Below the pieces are notes generated by a model. The model was not told where the DNA came from. It saw only the letters and a list, made by a program, of their open reading frames with translations, and did not search any database. The position numbers and the translations under genes are program-made. A stretch of DNA of 64,000 nt from Vibrio hepatarius. Lineage in GTDB: Bacteria > Pseudomonadota > Gammaproteobacteria > Enterobacterales > Vibrionaceae. Shown one piece after another: positions 45,326 through 55,144 of the stretch (positions are counted from its first letter, which is position 1; each line of letters starts with the position of its first letter). The stretch covers positions 186,001 through 250,000 of the forward strand of contig NZ_LHPI01000004.1 in NCBI RefSeq assembly GCF_001274785.1, written 5' to 3'.

Positions 45326-45883
45326 ATGATTGAGCTGAGTCATGTCTTGCAAACACTGCTGAGCCACTTTGAAGGAGTGCGCAACTTTGCCCAATTTATG
45401 CAGCAAGGTGGCACAGTACTTTGGTGTTTGTTTGCGGTTGTGGTGTTGTTTTGGCTGCTTGTTGTCGAGCGCATTATTTATCTGTTTGTTCACTATCCTA
45501 AGCATAAATCTGAGTGGTTAGCACAATGGGCGAGGCGCAGTGATCATCACTCTTGGCACTCACGCGCTATTCGTGACGGTTGGCTGGCACAGGCGAGAAT
45601 CAACTTGTTCCAGCACACCAACACAATCAAGTTGCTGGTATCACTTTGTCCGATGTTAGGGTTACTAGGAACCGTTACGGGGATGATAGCGGTATTTGAT
45701 GTGATGGCGTTACAAGGTAACAGTGAGCCTAAGCAAATGGCGGCGGGAATTGCCATGGCGACTCTACCAACGATGGCCGGTATGGTTGCAGCTTTGGTTG
45801 GCATGTTTGTCCATGCAAGACTAGTTAAGTTGTGTCGTAATTACTCATACTCGCTAGAACAACAATTGAGGAGTCAGCAATGA
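45326..45883 (+). CDS. exbB2: ExbB-type proton channel subunit (TonB2 system)
   Basis: A 185-residue ExbB/TolQ protein with three membrane helices: one near 30-50 (VLWCLFAVVVLFWLLVVE) and two in the conserved block LVSLCPMLGLLGTVTGMIAV in part and GIAMATLPTMAGMVAALVGM in part. Together with ExbD it channels protons and drives TonB for uptake of siderophores and haem. Overlaps exbD by 4 bases. Confidence 0.9.
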   Translation: MIELSHVLQTLLSHFEGVRNFAQFMQQGGTVLWCLFAVVVLFWLLVVERIIYLFVHYPKHKSEWLAQWARRSDHHSWHSRAIRDGWLAQARINLFQHTNTIKLLVSLCPMLGLLGTVTGMIAVFDVMALQGNSEPKQMAAGIAMATLPTMAGMVAALVGMFVHARLVKLCRNYSYSLEQQLRSQQ

Positions 45884-46284
45884 GGCTAGGGCGACGTTCA
45901 CACAGACAAGAAGAAGCTCAGGTGGATCTAACGCCGATGCTCGATATCGTCTTTATTATGCTGATCTTCTTTATCGTCACCAGCACCTTTGTACGCGAAT
46001 CCGGGATTGAAGTCGATAAACCGCAAGCGACCAACGTCGTTAACCAAAAAGATGTTGGAATCTTTATTGCGGTTACCGCAGACAATGATGTCTACATCGA
46101 CAAAAAAATGGTGGATATCGAGCGAGTGCAAGCAGGGCTGGAAGCTATGCTGCTCGACAAGCCTGAAAGCTCACTCGTCATTCAAGCCGACGAACGAGCG
46201 TTTAGTGGCACCGTTATACAAGTGATGGACGCAGCAAAAGGAGCGGGAATCGAGAAGATCGCGATTGCTGCAGAGAAGCCATAA
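45880..46284 (+). CDS. exbD2: ExbD-type subunit (TonB2 system)
   Basis: A 134-residue ExbD/TolR protein: short cytosolic N-terminus, one helix carrying the protonated aspartate (VDLTPMLDIVFIMLIFFIV), and a periplasmic domain. It partners ExbB. It overlaps exbB by 4 bases and shares one base with the tonB start, indicating coupled translation. Confidence 0.92.
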   Translation: MRLGRRSHRQEEAQVDLTPMLDIVFIMLIFFIVTSTFVRESGIEVDKPQATNVVNQKDVGIFIAVTADNDVYIDKKMVDIERVQAGLEAMLLDKPESSLVIQADERAFSGTVIQVMDAAKGAGIEKIAIAAEKP

Positions 46285-46910
46285 TGCTGCGACTGCTGGT
46301 TGCTTTACCTATCGCGGGATGCTTAGCGATAGTGTTGTTCAGTTTGATGGCTTGGCTCGTCAACGCTCCAAAACAAACTCAGCAGCATAGTGTTGAGGTG
46401 ACCAACGTCAGCTACCTTGTGTCTGAGCAAGACAATGAAGCGCAAACGCGTTCACGTAGTTTACCGCCGGAGCCTAAAGTGATACCGACTCAAGCGCCAC
46501 AAACCTTTGTTGACCTACCGCAGACTCTCTCTATTCCATCAATGGATGCCCCTGTTGATGCCGGAGCGCTGGGGCTCAATATCAATATTGGTGCGGTTGA
46601 TGTTCAAGCTCCTCAAATTGCGCAGATAAGCGGCAGTCAGCAGGCCATGCCTTTGTATCGCGTTGACCCCAATTACCCAGCGAAAGCACGTAAACGCCGC
46701 GCAGAGGGATTTGTGATCATAAAGTTTAATATTGATCCACAGGGGAAACCTGTCGACCTAGAAGTCATTGATGCAAATCCCAAGCGTTTGTTTGAGCAAG
46801 AGGCGATAAAGGCGCTTAAGCAATGGAGATACCAGCCAAAACTAGAGTTTGGCAAAGCGGTGGTTCAACATGGACAGACGGTGAAGTTGGAGTTTCGACA
46901 ACCTAAATGA
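46284..46910 (+). CDS. tonB2: TonB2-type energy transducer
   Basis: A 208-residue TonB: N-terminal membrane anchor (LLVALPIAGCLAIVLFSLMAWL), a short proline-containing linker (PPEPKVIPTQAPQ) rather than the long Pro-rich region of TonB1, and a C-terminal TonB domain (YRVDPNYPAKARKRRAEGFV in part, EAIKALKQWRYQPK) that contacts TonB-dependent receptors. The short linker is typical of the TonB2 group. The TPR gene overlaps its stop by 4 bases. Confidence 0.9.
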   Translation: MLRLLVALPIAGCLAIVLFSLMAWLVNAPKQTQQHSVEVTNVSYLVSEQDNEAQTRSRSLPPEPKVIPTQAPQTFVDLPQTLSIPSMDAPVDAGALGLNINIGAVDVQAPQIAQISGSQQAMPLYRVDPNYPAKARKRRAEGFVIIKFNIDPQGKPVDLEVIDANPKRLFEQEAIKALKQWRYQPKLEFGKAVVQHGQTVKLEFRQPK

Positions 46911-48094
46911 ATAAATACTCAGTTGCTCTAATTGCCATTTTGTTGTCTGGGTCGGCCAACGCAGCCGATCTAAGCCGCTATACCGCCTCTAAATTGCAAC
47001 AAGCGCAAAAGTACGAATCCTCAGGTGATTTGCACAGTGCGATACAGGTATTACAAAGTGTCGAGAATCAGCGCGAATACGACGCTGCCTTTGTCCAGCA
47101 AAGCTTAGGTGTTTATTACTGGAAAGCGGGTGATTTGGCACAATCTATTCATCACCTAACACTTGCCGTTGATTACGACGTGTTGAGCGAACAACAGCAG
47201 CAAAGTACGCGCCAAATGCTCGCGAATCTTTTATTTAACCAGCAGCAATACCAGAAAGCACTGGAACAGTATTACGTGTTGGTGCGCGCAAAAGCGACCA
47301 AAAGTTCACAAGCCCAACTTTGGCTCAATATTGCCAAGGCGCACTACCAGTTAAAAGAGTGGAATAACGTGATCACTGCATCTAATGCTACGTTGGCGGC
47401 GGGTTACGCAAAACAAATTGACCCGCTTTCGATGAAGTTGGCGGCGTTAGTGGAACAAAAAGAATGGCAGCAAGCTGGTAGCGTGCTGAAACGGCTACTG
47501 ATTCTTGAACCGAATAACGCAATTTGGTGGCGACAATTAGTCGATATCGAACTGCGCGCGGGGAATACTAAGCAGGCGTTAGATGCACTGGCGCTGGCTG
47601 ACAAACAAATAGCATTAACCGCACAAGAACGACGTCTCTTAGCATCGCTATACGCGCACAACGGCGCTCCCGAACGTGCGGCAATAACTCTTGAACATAT
47701 TGATCAAGCACGCTCTGAACTTGAGTTAATTGTAGAACAAGCAAAATACTGGCAGACCGCCAAAGAGCTGGAAACCGCCGAGCATTTATGGCTCAAAGCA
47801 GCCCGCTTAGATGGGCAATATTATTGGCAGTATGTGCTGGTATTAACTTATCAAGATAAGTGGCAACAAGCGTTGCAGACTATCGATAAAGTGCAAAACC
47901 CAACGACAGAAACTGCGTTGTTGAAGGTACAAATATTGTATGCGTTGGAGAGGGTAGATCTGGCATTAAGCATGGCTAAATCGGCATTGGAGAACACATC
48001 AGACACTCAGATAGAGAACTGGGTAGCCTTTCTTGAAAAGGTGAAACTTGCACGCGAGCCTTCATTGATGAACAAACAAAAAGAGGGAATATAA
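46907..48094 (+). CDS. tetratricopeptide-repeat protein of the TonB2-type operon
   Basis: A 395-residue exported protein: signal peptide (1-19, ending NAADLS) and TPR-type helix pairs through its length (QKYESSGDLHSAIQVLQSVE, SLGVYYWKAGDLAQSIHHLT). A TPR gene ends the TonB2 operon in V. cholerae too. It probably scaffolds periplasmic partners of the complex; the exact role is not established. A hairpin formed by AGAGGGA/TCCCTCT (48082-48102) overlaps its stop codon. Confidence 0.86.
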   Translation: MNKYSVALIAILLSGSANAADLSRYTASKLQQAQKYESSGDLHSAIQVLQSVENQREYDAAFVQQSLGVYYWKAGDLAQSIHHLTLAVDYDVLSEQQQQSTRQMLANLLFNQQQYQKALEQYYVLVRAKATKSSQAQLWLNIAKAHYQLKEWNNVITASNATLAAGYAKQIDPLSMKLAALVEQKEWQQAGSVLKRLLILEPNNAIWWRQLVDIELRAGNTKQALDALALADKQIALTAQERRLLASLYAHNGAPERAAITLEHIDQARSELELIVEQAKYWQTAKELETAEHLWLKAARLDGQYYWQYVLVLTYQDKWQQALQTIDKVQNPTTETALLKVQILYALERVDLALSMAKSALENTSDTQIENWVAFLEKVKLAREPSLMNKQKEGI

Positions 48095-48151
48095 ATCCCT
48101 CTATGACTACTAAACTAACGAATTGCTAAATTAACGCTTGCGGTATGGATG

Positions 48152-48385
48152 TTACTTTTGAACCAAGCAAGCAAACTCAGCACGCCAGAACAGAGCTTTT
48201 TTTGACTCCATATTATCCAGCACTTCGCGACCAGAGAGCTGCGGAAAAGCATGCATGACCTCAAGATCTTCGCTTCGTTGTGATTTAGCATAAGCCCTTA
48301 CATGAGTGAACGTTCCAGATAAGTTACTCGAAAGCATAGATTTAGAAAGGCAGATGCCTAAAGTATCCTTTTGCATTTTGTTCAT
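48152..48385 (-). CDS. small hypothetical protein
   Basis: A 77-residue protein that I do not recognise: two serine-rich segments and SQRSEDLEVMHAFPQLSGRE, no signal or membrane part. The ATG at 48385 sits just after GGGAGGAA, and an ATG three codons on (48376) has better spacing from the same site; either could be used. It converges with the TonB operon and is divergent from the sensor kinase. The good ribosome site is the main reason to keep it. Confidence 0.5.
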   Translation of the reverse strand: MNKMQKDTLGICLSKSMLSSNLSGTFTHVRAYAKSQRSEDLEVMHAFPQLSGREVLDNMESKKALFWRAEFACLVQK

Positions 48386-48713
48386 TTCCTCCCTCTATTC
48401 CGTTAGAGGCGGTCATTCGTAGTATTTTTTATTTAACCGCTAAACCAAAGACGCTAAACATTTTCACCAATGCTCAATAATTATACGATATGGATGCAGG
48501 ATTATCCCGAAAAATAACCGATCAAATGTATGATCAAAATCAATGTTTATGGCTATTCTAAAAATCGCCTTTCTACTCCGTTAGTTGCACAAGTTATGTT
48601 ACAAAAAAGTCAAAATGGGCGAATTATAAGTACACTTCATTCACAATTCGTTACTCGCAAGCTCGTTGCTCATTCATAAGAGTGATAGCCTATAGTTCTA
48701 ACAAGGAGAAAGT
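48386..48713. other. gene-free region before the sensor kinase
   Basis: 328 bp, AT-rich, holding the divergent starts of the small protein and the kinase. The repeated GATCAAA/TATGATC half-sites near 48520-48540 and GAATT...AATTC near 48616-48645 are weak inverted repeats. I see no clear consensus operator or terminator. Confidence 0.4.
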
Positions 48714-50333
48714 ATGAAATGGAGTAGTATCAGCTTTCGCAAAAGAATGCTGATTATCATGACTTTATCCGGACTGATAGAGTTGCTATTGCTTGCGACA
48801 GCCGGTTTTATTTATATCAAACACGCGCAAGAAGAAGAGATGGGGCATAAAGCGCTTGGCGTCGCTTCGTTTCTTGCTAAGTCACCCTATGTGATTGAAA
48901 TGATTCAAACTGGCGTGACGCTAGAATATCAAATGCGTTATCGCAGCCTCACTGAGCTGATAGGCGCTGCGTTTATCGTCATCGGCGACAAAGAAGGGAT
49001 CCGTCTAGTTCACCCAGTCGATGAGCGAATTGGTTTGCCGATGAAAGGCGGCGATAACAAACGAGCGTTGGTCGACGGGCTCGCTTACATCTCAACAGCA
49101 AAAGGTTCACTTGGTTACTCCGTACGGGGTAAGGCCGCTGTATTTGACTCACAAGGTAATATCATTGGTGTTGTCTCAGTCGGGTACCTTATCGACCGAC
49201 TGCAAGACCGGATTGAACCATTCCTATACTTTCTAATTGTAATGGCACTGATAGTGGTTGCGGCGAACGCGGTGGTGTCGAGTTACGCGTCGAGACGATT
49301 CCAGAAAGCGATACTAGGCTTTGAACCAGAAGAGATCGGTCGACTTTATGTTGAACTAGACGTAACCATGGAAACCCTAAAAGAGGGCATTCTCAGTATT
49401 GATGGTGATGGACGACTACGTTCAATCAATAAGAGCGCGTGTCAGATCCTTGGGCTAAACAAAGCTGAGTGCCTGAATCGACCACTTAGTGAGGTTTTGC
49501 CTGAAAGCGATTTACACGTCGTTTTGCAAACGGCACGTACAGACCACGACATAAACTTGTACTTAAACCAGCAACGTCTGATCGCCAACCGCAGCCCAAT
49601 TATCGTTGATGACAAAGTCGTTGGCGCCGTTTCCAGTTTTCGTTTACGTGACGATCTTACCGAACTCACCGAACAGTTGGCGAAAACCAAAGAATACGCA
49701 GATATGCTGCGTTCACAAACCCACGAGCACCGCAATAAACTTAATACCATCAGCGGGATGGTGCAGATGGGCGAACTAGACGCCGTGCAAAATCTCATTG
49801 GACAAGAAACCGCGCACTATCAGTCATTGATAGAGTTCTTACGTGAAACCATCAAAGAGCCATTGATCGCTGGCATGTTACTTGGCAAAACCGAGAGAGC
49901 AAGAGAGCTAGGGCTTGAGCTGGTGGTCGAAGAAGGTTCGCGTCTTGAACCCTTACCAGACAGGATTAATGCTGAAGATTTAGTGACGATTCTCGGTAAT
50001 TTAATTGATAATGCATTCGATGCAACCCGCGAAGCGATTGAAAAAGATGCGCTTATTTCGCCTGCGCGGCGCAAGATTGAAGTCTCTATCAGTGATTTTG
50101 GGAACGAAGTGATCCTTGAAGTGATTGATCAAGGCTGTGGGTTACCGGAAAGCATGAGTGTAACGGCGCTGGTTAAACGGGGTGTTTCAAGCAAAGATAA
50201 CCAAACACGCGGTGTTGGGTTGTATCTAGTGAGTGAACTGGCGCTACGCTATCAAGGCGAATTAGAAATGGCGAACAACAAGGAGTATGGAGCCAGAATG
50301 ACAGTCTATCTACCTAAGGAAGATTTGGTATGA
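48714..50333 (+). CDS. DcuS/CitA-type sensor histidine kinase
   Basis: A 539-residue membrane kinase: TM1 (about 15-35), a periplasmic single-Cache domain (35-175; RLVHPVDERIG is the family motif), TM2 (about 178-198), a cytosolic PAS domain (about 215-320), a dimerisation helix with His337 in THEHRNKLNTISG, and an HATPase with N-box NLIDNAFDAT. The family senses citrate or C4-dicarboxylates. No transporter gene is adjacent, so the ligand is open. It overlaps the response regulator by 4 bases. Confidence 0.9.
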   Translation: MKWSSISFRKRMLIIMTLSGLIELLLLATAGFIYIKHAQEEEMGHKALGVASFLAKSPYVIEMIQTGVTLEYQMRYRSLTELIGAAFIVIGDKEGIRLVHPVDERIGLPMKGGDNKRALVDGLAYISTAKGSLGYSVRGKAAVFDSQGNIIGVVSVGYLIDRLQDRIEPFLYFLIVMALIVVAANAVVSSYASRRFQKAILGFEPEEIGRLYVELDVTMETLKEGILSIDGDGRLRSINKSACQILGLNKAECLNRPLSEVLPESDLHVVLQTARTDHDINLYLNQQRLIANRSPIIVDDKVVGAVSSFRLRDDLTELTEQLAKTKEYADMLRSQTHEHRNKLNTISGMVQMGELDAVQNLIGQETAHYQSLIEFLRETIKEPLIAGMLLGKTERARELGLELVVEEGSRLEPLPDRINAEDLVTILGNLIDNAFDATREAIEKDALISPARRKIEVSISDFGNEVILEVIDQGCGLPESMSVTALVKRGVSSKDNQTRGVGLYLVSELALRYQGELEMANNKEYGARMTVYLPKEDLV

Positions 50334-51022
50334 CGATGAATACCAAGGTGATGATTATCGAAGACGATATCGCCATCGCACAGTTGCACCAAAAATACCT
50401 AGAACAAATCGAAGGTTATGAGGTGATTGGCATCGCGACCAGCCGTATGGAAGCCAATATTCAATTAGATATTCTAAAGCCAGAATTGTTGCTACTGGAT
50501 GTGCATCTCCCGGATGGTTCTGGGTTGGAAATTTTACAAGAGTTGAGGTCGAGAAACTTAAGTTGTGACGTCATTTTGATTACCGCAGCGAGAGATGTTG
50601 ACACTCTACAGCAGGCAATGCGTGGTGGAGTAGTCGACTATCTTTTAAAACCAGTGATGTTCCCAAGATTAGAATCTGCGTTGAAAAAGTATGTGTCTCA
50701 GAAGCATCAGTTTACTCATACCAACGATCTGGACCAGACAATCGTTGATCGTATGTTTCGTTCCTCATCTTCACACGAATCGACGGTTAACCGTCTACCG
50801 AAAGGAATAGACGGTGTGACTTTGGAAAAGATCAAAGCATTGTTTAACCAACCAGAGAGTTTAACCGCTGACGAAGCCGGTGAGAAAATTGGCGCTAGTC
50901 GTACCACAGCTCGCCGTTACCTAGAGTATTTGATTAGCACAGGTGAGTTAGAAGCCGATTTGAATTATGGCACGGTAGGGCGACCAGAGCGCAGCTACAA
51001 AAAGGCAGCCAGCAAAAACTGA
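50330..51022 (+). CDS. CitB/DcuR-type response regulator
   Basis: A 230-residue regulator: receiver domain with phospho-acceptor Asp57 (LLLLDVHLPDGSG), acidic pocket EDD at 11-13 and Lys in DYLLKPV, then a C-terminal helix-turn-helix (ADEAGEKIGASRTTARRYLEYL in part) of the CitB/DcuR kind. It forms an operon with the preceding kinase. Target genes are not visible nearby. Confidence 0.92.
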   Translation: MTMNTKVMIIEDDIAIAQLHQKYLEQIEGYEVIGIATSRMEANIQLDILKPELLLLDVHLPDGSGLEILQELRSRNLSCDVILITAARDVDTLQQAMRGGVVDYLLKPVMFPRLESALKKYVSQKHQFTHTNDLDQTIVDRMFRSSSSHESTVNRLPKGIDGVTLEKIKALFNQPESLTADEAGEKIGASRTTARRYLEYLISTGELEADLNYGTVGRPERSYKKAASKN

Positions 51023-51142
51023 TGTCACATTTATCCTTCAAAGCGGATGGAAAACATCTACGATCGAAAAAATGATAACGACTTTCTCATTTAAGTGTAT
51101 AAAATTAAACAGTTATAGTTACGAAACCATGGTGAATGCCTG

Positions 51143-51805
51143 ATGGAAAGTGTTTTTATCGTAGTTGTTGTGCTGGTTGTGTTCTTTTTTGTTGTTCAGA
51201 AACGTTTCCTCAAACAAGAAGAACTTAAAGACAGCGAATATAAAAAGAAGGGCGCTTTGCTAAATATGCAAGAGTCAGCTTTTTATAACGCCTTGGTAAC
51301 AGCGGTCGGGGAGCACGGCGTTGTTCTAACGAAAGTCAGTATGTCGAATGTTGTTGCGCCAGTAGCAACAAACAAAAAGCACTGGTTTATTGCCAACAAC
51401 CGCATTGCAAAAAGCTATTTTGATTATGTGGTGTGCGATCCAAGAACATTAGAGCCAAGAGTTGCGATTGAATTTGATAATGGTAAGCAACTCGATAAAG
51501 GCAAGATTGAACGTCATAAACTGCTTATGCACGTGTGTAAGTCGGCAGGTATCCCTCTAATTGGTGCAACGATTAAACATAGCTATCAGGTTGGTCGTTT
51601 ACGTCGATTATTGGCCGCTCATATTGACCTTATTGAGCCAGATAAAGAAGTTCGTTTCTGCAAGCGTTGCGGTAGTCCTATGGTAATAAAAACCGCCAGT
51701 TCGGGAGAACACAAAGGCCGAAGATTCTTTACCTGTAGTCGCCAACCACATTGTACGTATACCGAAAACTATAATGTGGTGTTTGAAGAAGACTCTTCGG
51801 AATAG
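51143..51805 (+). CDS. DUF2726 protein with topoisomerase-type zinc ribbon
   Basis: A 220-residue protein: an N-terminal membrane helix (residues 2-18), a DUF2726 nuclease-like domain (about 45-155; FDYVVCDPRTLEPRVAIEFD in part, with D and E...K typical of restriction-endonuclease folds) and a C-terminal four-Cys ribbon (CKRCGSPMV...FTCSRQPHC, about 173-205) as in topoisomerase I. A role on nucleic acid is inference. Single gene; a short hairpin CCCAGTT/AACTGGG follows near 51835-51853. Confidence 0.83.
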   Translation: MESVFIVVVVLVVFFFVVQKRFLKQEELKDSEYKKKGALLNMQESAFYNALVTAVGEHGVVLTKVSMSNVVAPVATNKKHWFIANNRIAKSYFDYVVCDPRTLEPRVAIEFDNGKQLDKGKIERHKLLMHVCKSAGIPLIGATIKHSYQVGRLRRLLAAHIDLIEPDKEVRFCKRCGSPMVIKTASSGEHKGRRFFTCSRQPHCTYTENYNVVFEEDSSE

Positions 51806-51834
51806 CAGACTTTCTTACTTAGAAATATAAACAG

Positions 51835-51862
51835 CCCAGTTGTAGAGAACTGGGCTTTTTAT
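51835..51862 (+). terminator. terminator of the DUF2726 gene
   Basis: GCCCAGTT pairs with AACTGGGC, followed by TTTTTATTT; it also lies beside the end of the converging cyclase gene. Confidence 0.8.
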
Positions 51863-51887
51863 TTAACTCGATTTGCTCAATAGCTAG

Positions 51888-52919
51888 CTAGGTCGGGTTC
51901 ACCGCGGCTTGATTACAAACCATGATTTGATTGCGACCATTTTTCTTTGCTTTATACAGCTCTTTATCTGCTTTTCTTAATACACTTTCCAGATCTTTAT
52001 AATGGTCACATTGATAAACGCCAATACTTGTCGTCAATGAAATTGGGGTAGCGCTGTCGTTAAAACTAAACTGCTCGATAGCGCTGCGAATTTGCTCAGC
52101 CTTACGTGTAGCTTGCGCTACATTGGCGTTGTGAAGCGCAATACAAAATTCTTCACCGCCAATTCTATAGACAAGATGTTCATCGCTCAGCGCATCAATT
52201 AACGCGGCGGTTTGAATCAGTACTTTGTCCCCAATATCGTGTCCATGGTCGTCATTTACTTGCTTAAAGTAATCCAAATCGAGAATCAGTAATGAAAGGG
52301 GTAATTTAACGCTTTCGTTTCGGTAGCGCTCAAAGTTATGAATGAGTGCGTGGCGGTTATATACACCCGTTAGCGCATCACGGGAAGCCAATTGCCCAAG
52401 TGAAGCTTCTGATGTTTTGCGCTTCACTTCTAGGATGTGAGAGGCAAGCCAAACCGACAGGTAAGCGAGAATGAAATTAAGATTGAATACAACATCATTC
52501 AGAGCGTAAGCGTCAGTAGACTTTTGCATGAATAGGCTTATCTGGCTTAGAAAGCCCACAGCCGTAGCTAAGAAACCGTTTCTTCGACCCAAAATGAGGT
52601 AGAAAAGAACCGGGTACAAAAAGCTCCACATAAAGATACCGTTTTCGATTGATTGAATCGAAGACGACAAATAAATGATCCCAACGACGGCATATGAGTA
52701 GCTATTTGATAGAGCTAGAGAGACTTGGTTCTTATAACCTCGAAAAGCGACGTACAGAGAAAGTGTGGAAAAAGAAAGTTCAAAAAAGGCGAGTACGTAA
52801 TAAGAGGTCGCGATATTAATAGCCGCAGCAATTAGGCACATGATGGCTAGTAACATACTCATCCAGAATAAAACCGCCCCTCGAATCTGTCGTGAAGGAT
52901 TAAAAATGTCTAGCTCCAT
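51888..52919 (-). CDS. membrane diguanylate cyclase (GGDEF)
   Basis: A 343-residue protein: five to six membrane helices (about 15-165), a short coiled linker, and a C-terminal GGDEF domain (about 180-335) with the active-site motif GGEEF in YRIGGEEFCIAL and the metal-site aspartate in LILDLDYFKQVND. It should make c-di-GMP. The inhibitory RxxD site usually placed five residues before GGEEF is absent (the segment is SDEHLVY), so product inhibition at this site is not expected. Monocistronic. Confidence 0.9.
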   Translation of the reverse strand: MELDIFNPSRQIRGAVLFWMSMLLAIMCLIAAAINIATSYYVLAFFELSFSTLSLYVAFRGYKNQVSLALSNSYSYAVVGIIYLSSSIQSIENGIFMWSFLYPVLFYLILGRRNGFLATAVGFLSQISLFMQKSTDAYALNDVVFNLNFILAYLSVWLASHILEVKRKTSEASLGQLASRDALTGVYNRHALIHNFERYRNESVKLPLSLLILDLDYFKQVNDDHGHDIGDKVLIQTAALIDALSDEHLVYRIGGEEFCIALHNANVAQATRKAEQIRSAIEQFSFNDSATPISLTTSIGVYQCDHYKDLESVLRKADKELYKAKKNGRNQIMVCNQAAVNPT

Positions 52920-53279
52920 GCTATTCGCCTATTTGTTCTGTATGCCTAAATGCAACTTCAGACAATAGTATTCTTTTCAAAGGTGGAATCAAGACAAACA
53001 CTGAATCAATATCACAATTTGAGATAGTCATTTGCTTACATATACTTATACAAAGTGATTTTTATGAATAAATACAAATAAAAGTACAATAATAGAACAG
53101 AATGAGAGAACTGCCTCAATATTAACTTTTTAATCAGTAATAAGTGGGATTTAGCTTTAGAAATGAAATTTCGTTAGTTCCAAATTATACGGCATTTGAA
53201 GGAATTACATCTATTTATTGAATCATTGACAGCTAATTGCATTCTCCCTCTAAGTACGAGGGAGAATATTCACTTAAAT
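52920..53279. other. gene-free AT-rich region between cyclase and Aer-like receptor genes
   Basis: 360 bp with no credible reading frame. It contains the cyclase promoter side and, at 53241-53267, a 10-bp perfect stem ATTCTCCCTC/GAGGGAGAAT with a 7-base loop just past the stop of the receptor gene, probably its terminator although the T-run is poor. Confidence 0.5.
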
Positions 53280-54827
53280 CTAGGACTGAAATTGCTTCAT
53301 TAATCTTTCAAGCCCTTCAAGCTGCTCAACGAGTTCCGTCGTTCTGTCTAAAGAAGTTTTAGAGGCTAGGGAAGTATCATCAGCTAGCGTCTTAATATTT
53401 GACACGTTCTGATTGACTTCCTGGGTGACGGTCGCTTGTTGTTCAACAGCACTCGCAATTTGCACACTGCTGTCGGCGACACGATTCAGGATTTCAGAGA
53501 TCGCTGTCAATACTTCACCTGTTTCATGCGCTCGAACCTTGCAGTTATCTGATAGTGACATGCCTTTGTCCATTGCAACGACGGCATTTTGCGAAGTCTC
53601 TTTAAACTGCTTGATCATCGTATGGATTTCATTCGCTGAATTTGCAGTCTTTGATGCCAGATCGCGAACTTCATCTGCCACGACCGCAAAACCTCGCCCC
53701 GCATCTCCAGCTCGAGCAGCTTCGATAGCCGCATTCAATGCTAGCAAGTTAGTCTGTTCAGAGATTGCTGTGATGACCTCTAAGATGCTATCGATCTTCT
53801 GGCTATCCTGAGACAACTGGTTCACGATGCTATGTGCTTGGCCTAGCTCTTCAGCTAAATCGTCAACTTCTGAAATAGTAGAATTGATGCTCTCCATTCC
53901 TTTAACCGCTTGAGTATCAGCGTCGTTCGCCAGATTTGACGCTACCGACGAAGCGGAAGCGACTTCAGAAATAGAGTGGGTGAGCTCTTCTACTGCAGCA
54001 GCCACTTGTTCTGTTTCTTGGCATTGTCTATTAAGGCTTTGTTCTATTCCAACGCTATTGTTGAGCTCTTGCTCTGCCGCCGAATGAATCGCACTAGCAG
54101 TATCTGTCGCTCTAGCGGCAACGGCTCTCAACTCCGATTTACGTTTCATAAGAGCAAGCTCTATTTGAGAAAAGTCATCGAATTTGCCTGTGTAGATCTG
54201 CTCCATAAGTGGATTCACGTATGCTTCTTCAGCACGAGACTTCAATGTTTCGAATCGCTTGTTCTGTAGAATGGCGAAAACTGTAGAGGTGAGAGACACC
54301 AATAAAAGCGCAAAACTCAGGTAATTTGGCGAAGTGAGTGAAGCAATGGTCGCTAATGTGGATAGTAAAACACCAAACGCAATAGACAACTTATGAAAGG
54401 GGACTCGCATGGAGTTGATTCGCTGATTATTACGCAGTTTGCGATACAGGCTCTCTGCACGTTTGATTTGCTCCTGAGTAGCTTGAGAGCGAACAGATTG
54501 ATACTCAATGATTTCTCCCGATTCATTCTTGATCGGCGTAGCGAAAGCACTCACCCAGTAATGCTCGTTGCTATTCTTACATTGGTTTTTGACTAAGCCC
54601 ATCCAGCTTTGGCCTTGCTTTAGGTACTCCCAAAGCTGCCTAAATGCTTGTTTTGGCATATCAGCATGGCGGACCATGTTATGAGGGTTGCCCAGTAATT
54701 CTTCTCGACTGTACCCAGCGATATCACAAAAATCGTCGTTAGCGTATGTGATGTAGCTTTTTGGGTCTGTGGTAGAAATTAAGTTAGCGCTCGCAGAATA
54801 ATCTTTATGAATTTGGTTCTTTGTCAT
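53280..54827 (-). CDS. Aer-like PAS chemoreceptor
   Basis: A 515-residue receptor: N-terminal PAS domain (about 10-120; [22 protein letters not shown] in part, [12 protein letters not shown], then [12 protein letters not shown] and [11 protein letters not shown]) like the FAD-binding PAS of Aer, a paired membrane hairpin (about 150-190), and a signalling coiled coil with [19 protein letters not shown] in part. No periplasmic domain. It should steer cells by redox or oxygen state. FAD binding is inferred from the family. Confidence 0.88.
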   Translation of the reverse strand: MTKNQIHKDYSASANLISTTDPKSYITYANDDFCDIAGYSREELLGNPHNMVRHADMPKQAFRQLWEYLKQGQSWMGLVKNQCKNSNEHYWVSAFATPIKNESGEIIEYQSVRSQATQEQIKRAESLYRKLRNNQRINSMRVPFHKLSIAFGVLLSTLATIASLTSPNYLSFALLLVSLTSTVFAILQNKRFETLKSRAEEAYVNPLMEQIYTGKFDDFSQIELALMKRKSELRAVAARATDTASAIHSAAEQELNNSVGIEQSLNRQCQETEQVAAAVEELTHSISEVASASSVASNLANDADTQAVKGMESINSTISEVDDLAEELGQAHSIVNQLSQDSQKIDSILEVITAISEQTNLLALNAAIEAARAGDAGRGFAVVADEVRDLASKTANSANEIHTMIKQFKETSQNAVVAMDKGMSLSDNCKVRAHETGEVLTAISEILNRVADSSVQIASAVEQQATVTQEVNQNVSNIKTLADDTSLASKTSLDRTTELVEQLEGLERLMKQFQS

Positions 54828-55144
54828 TGTTATTGTTCTCGCTCTAAAGGCAATGCAATCAGTGGCTTAATAAAAGGTCTACTCCCATAATTACTGTCAA
54901 TGTCATAAATTTATCGTATCTATTAGACTTACGTCTTACAAACGATTGCGATCAAATTATTAACATTGTCAATAAATTACCACTTTGGTAGTAGTTAGCC
55001 TGAAGCGACGTTGAGAATAATTACATGACAATTACGTTACATCATGATTTTGCTTCATTTCTTGTTATTTAGTTGCCGATAACCGATTGTTAACCCTGTT
55101 GGCGTTCGGAACTGTTACAATAGAAGCTTTTAAGAAGTATAGAC
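54828..55144. other. gene-free region between the Aer-like receptor and NYN genes
   Basis: 317 bp, AT-rich, carrying two divergent promoters. I see no strong hairpin, operator or short gene in it. Confidence 0.5.
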
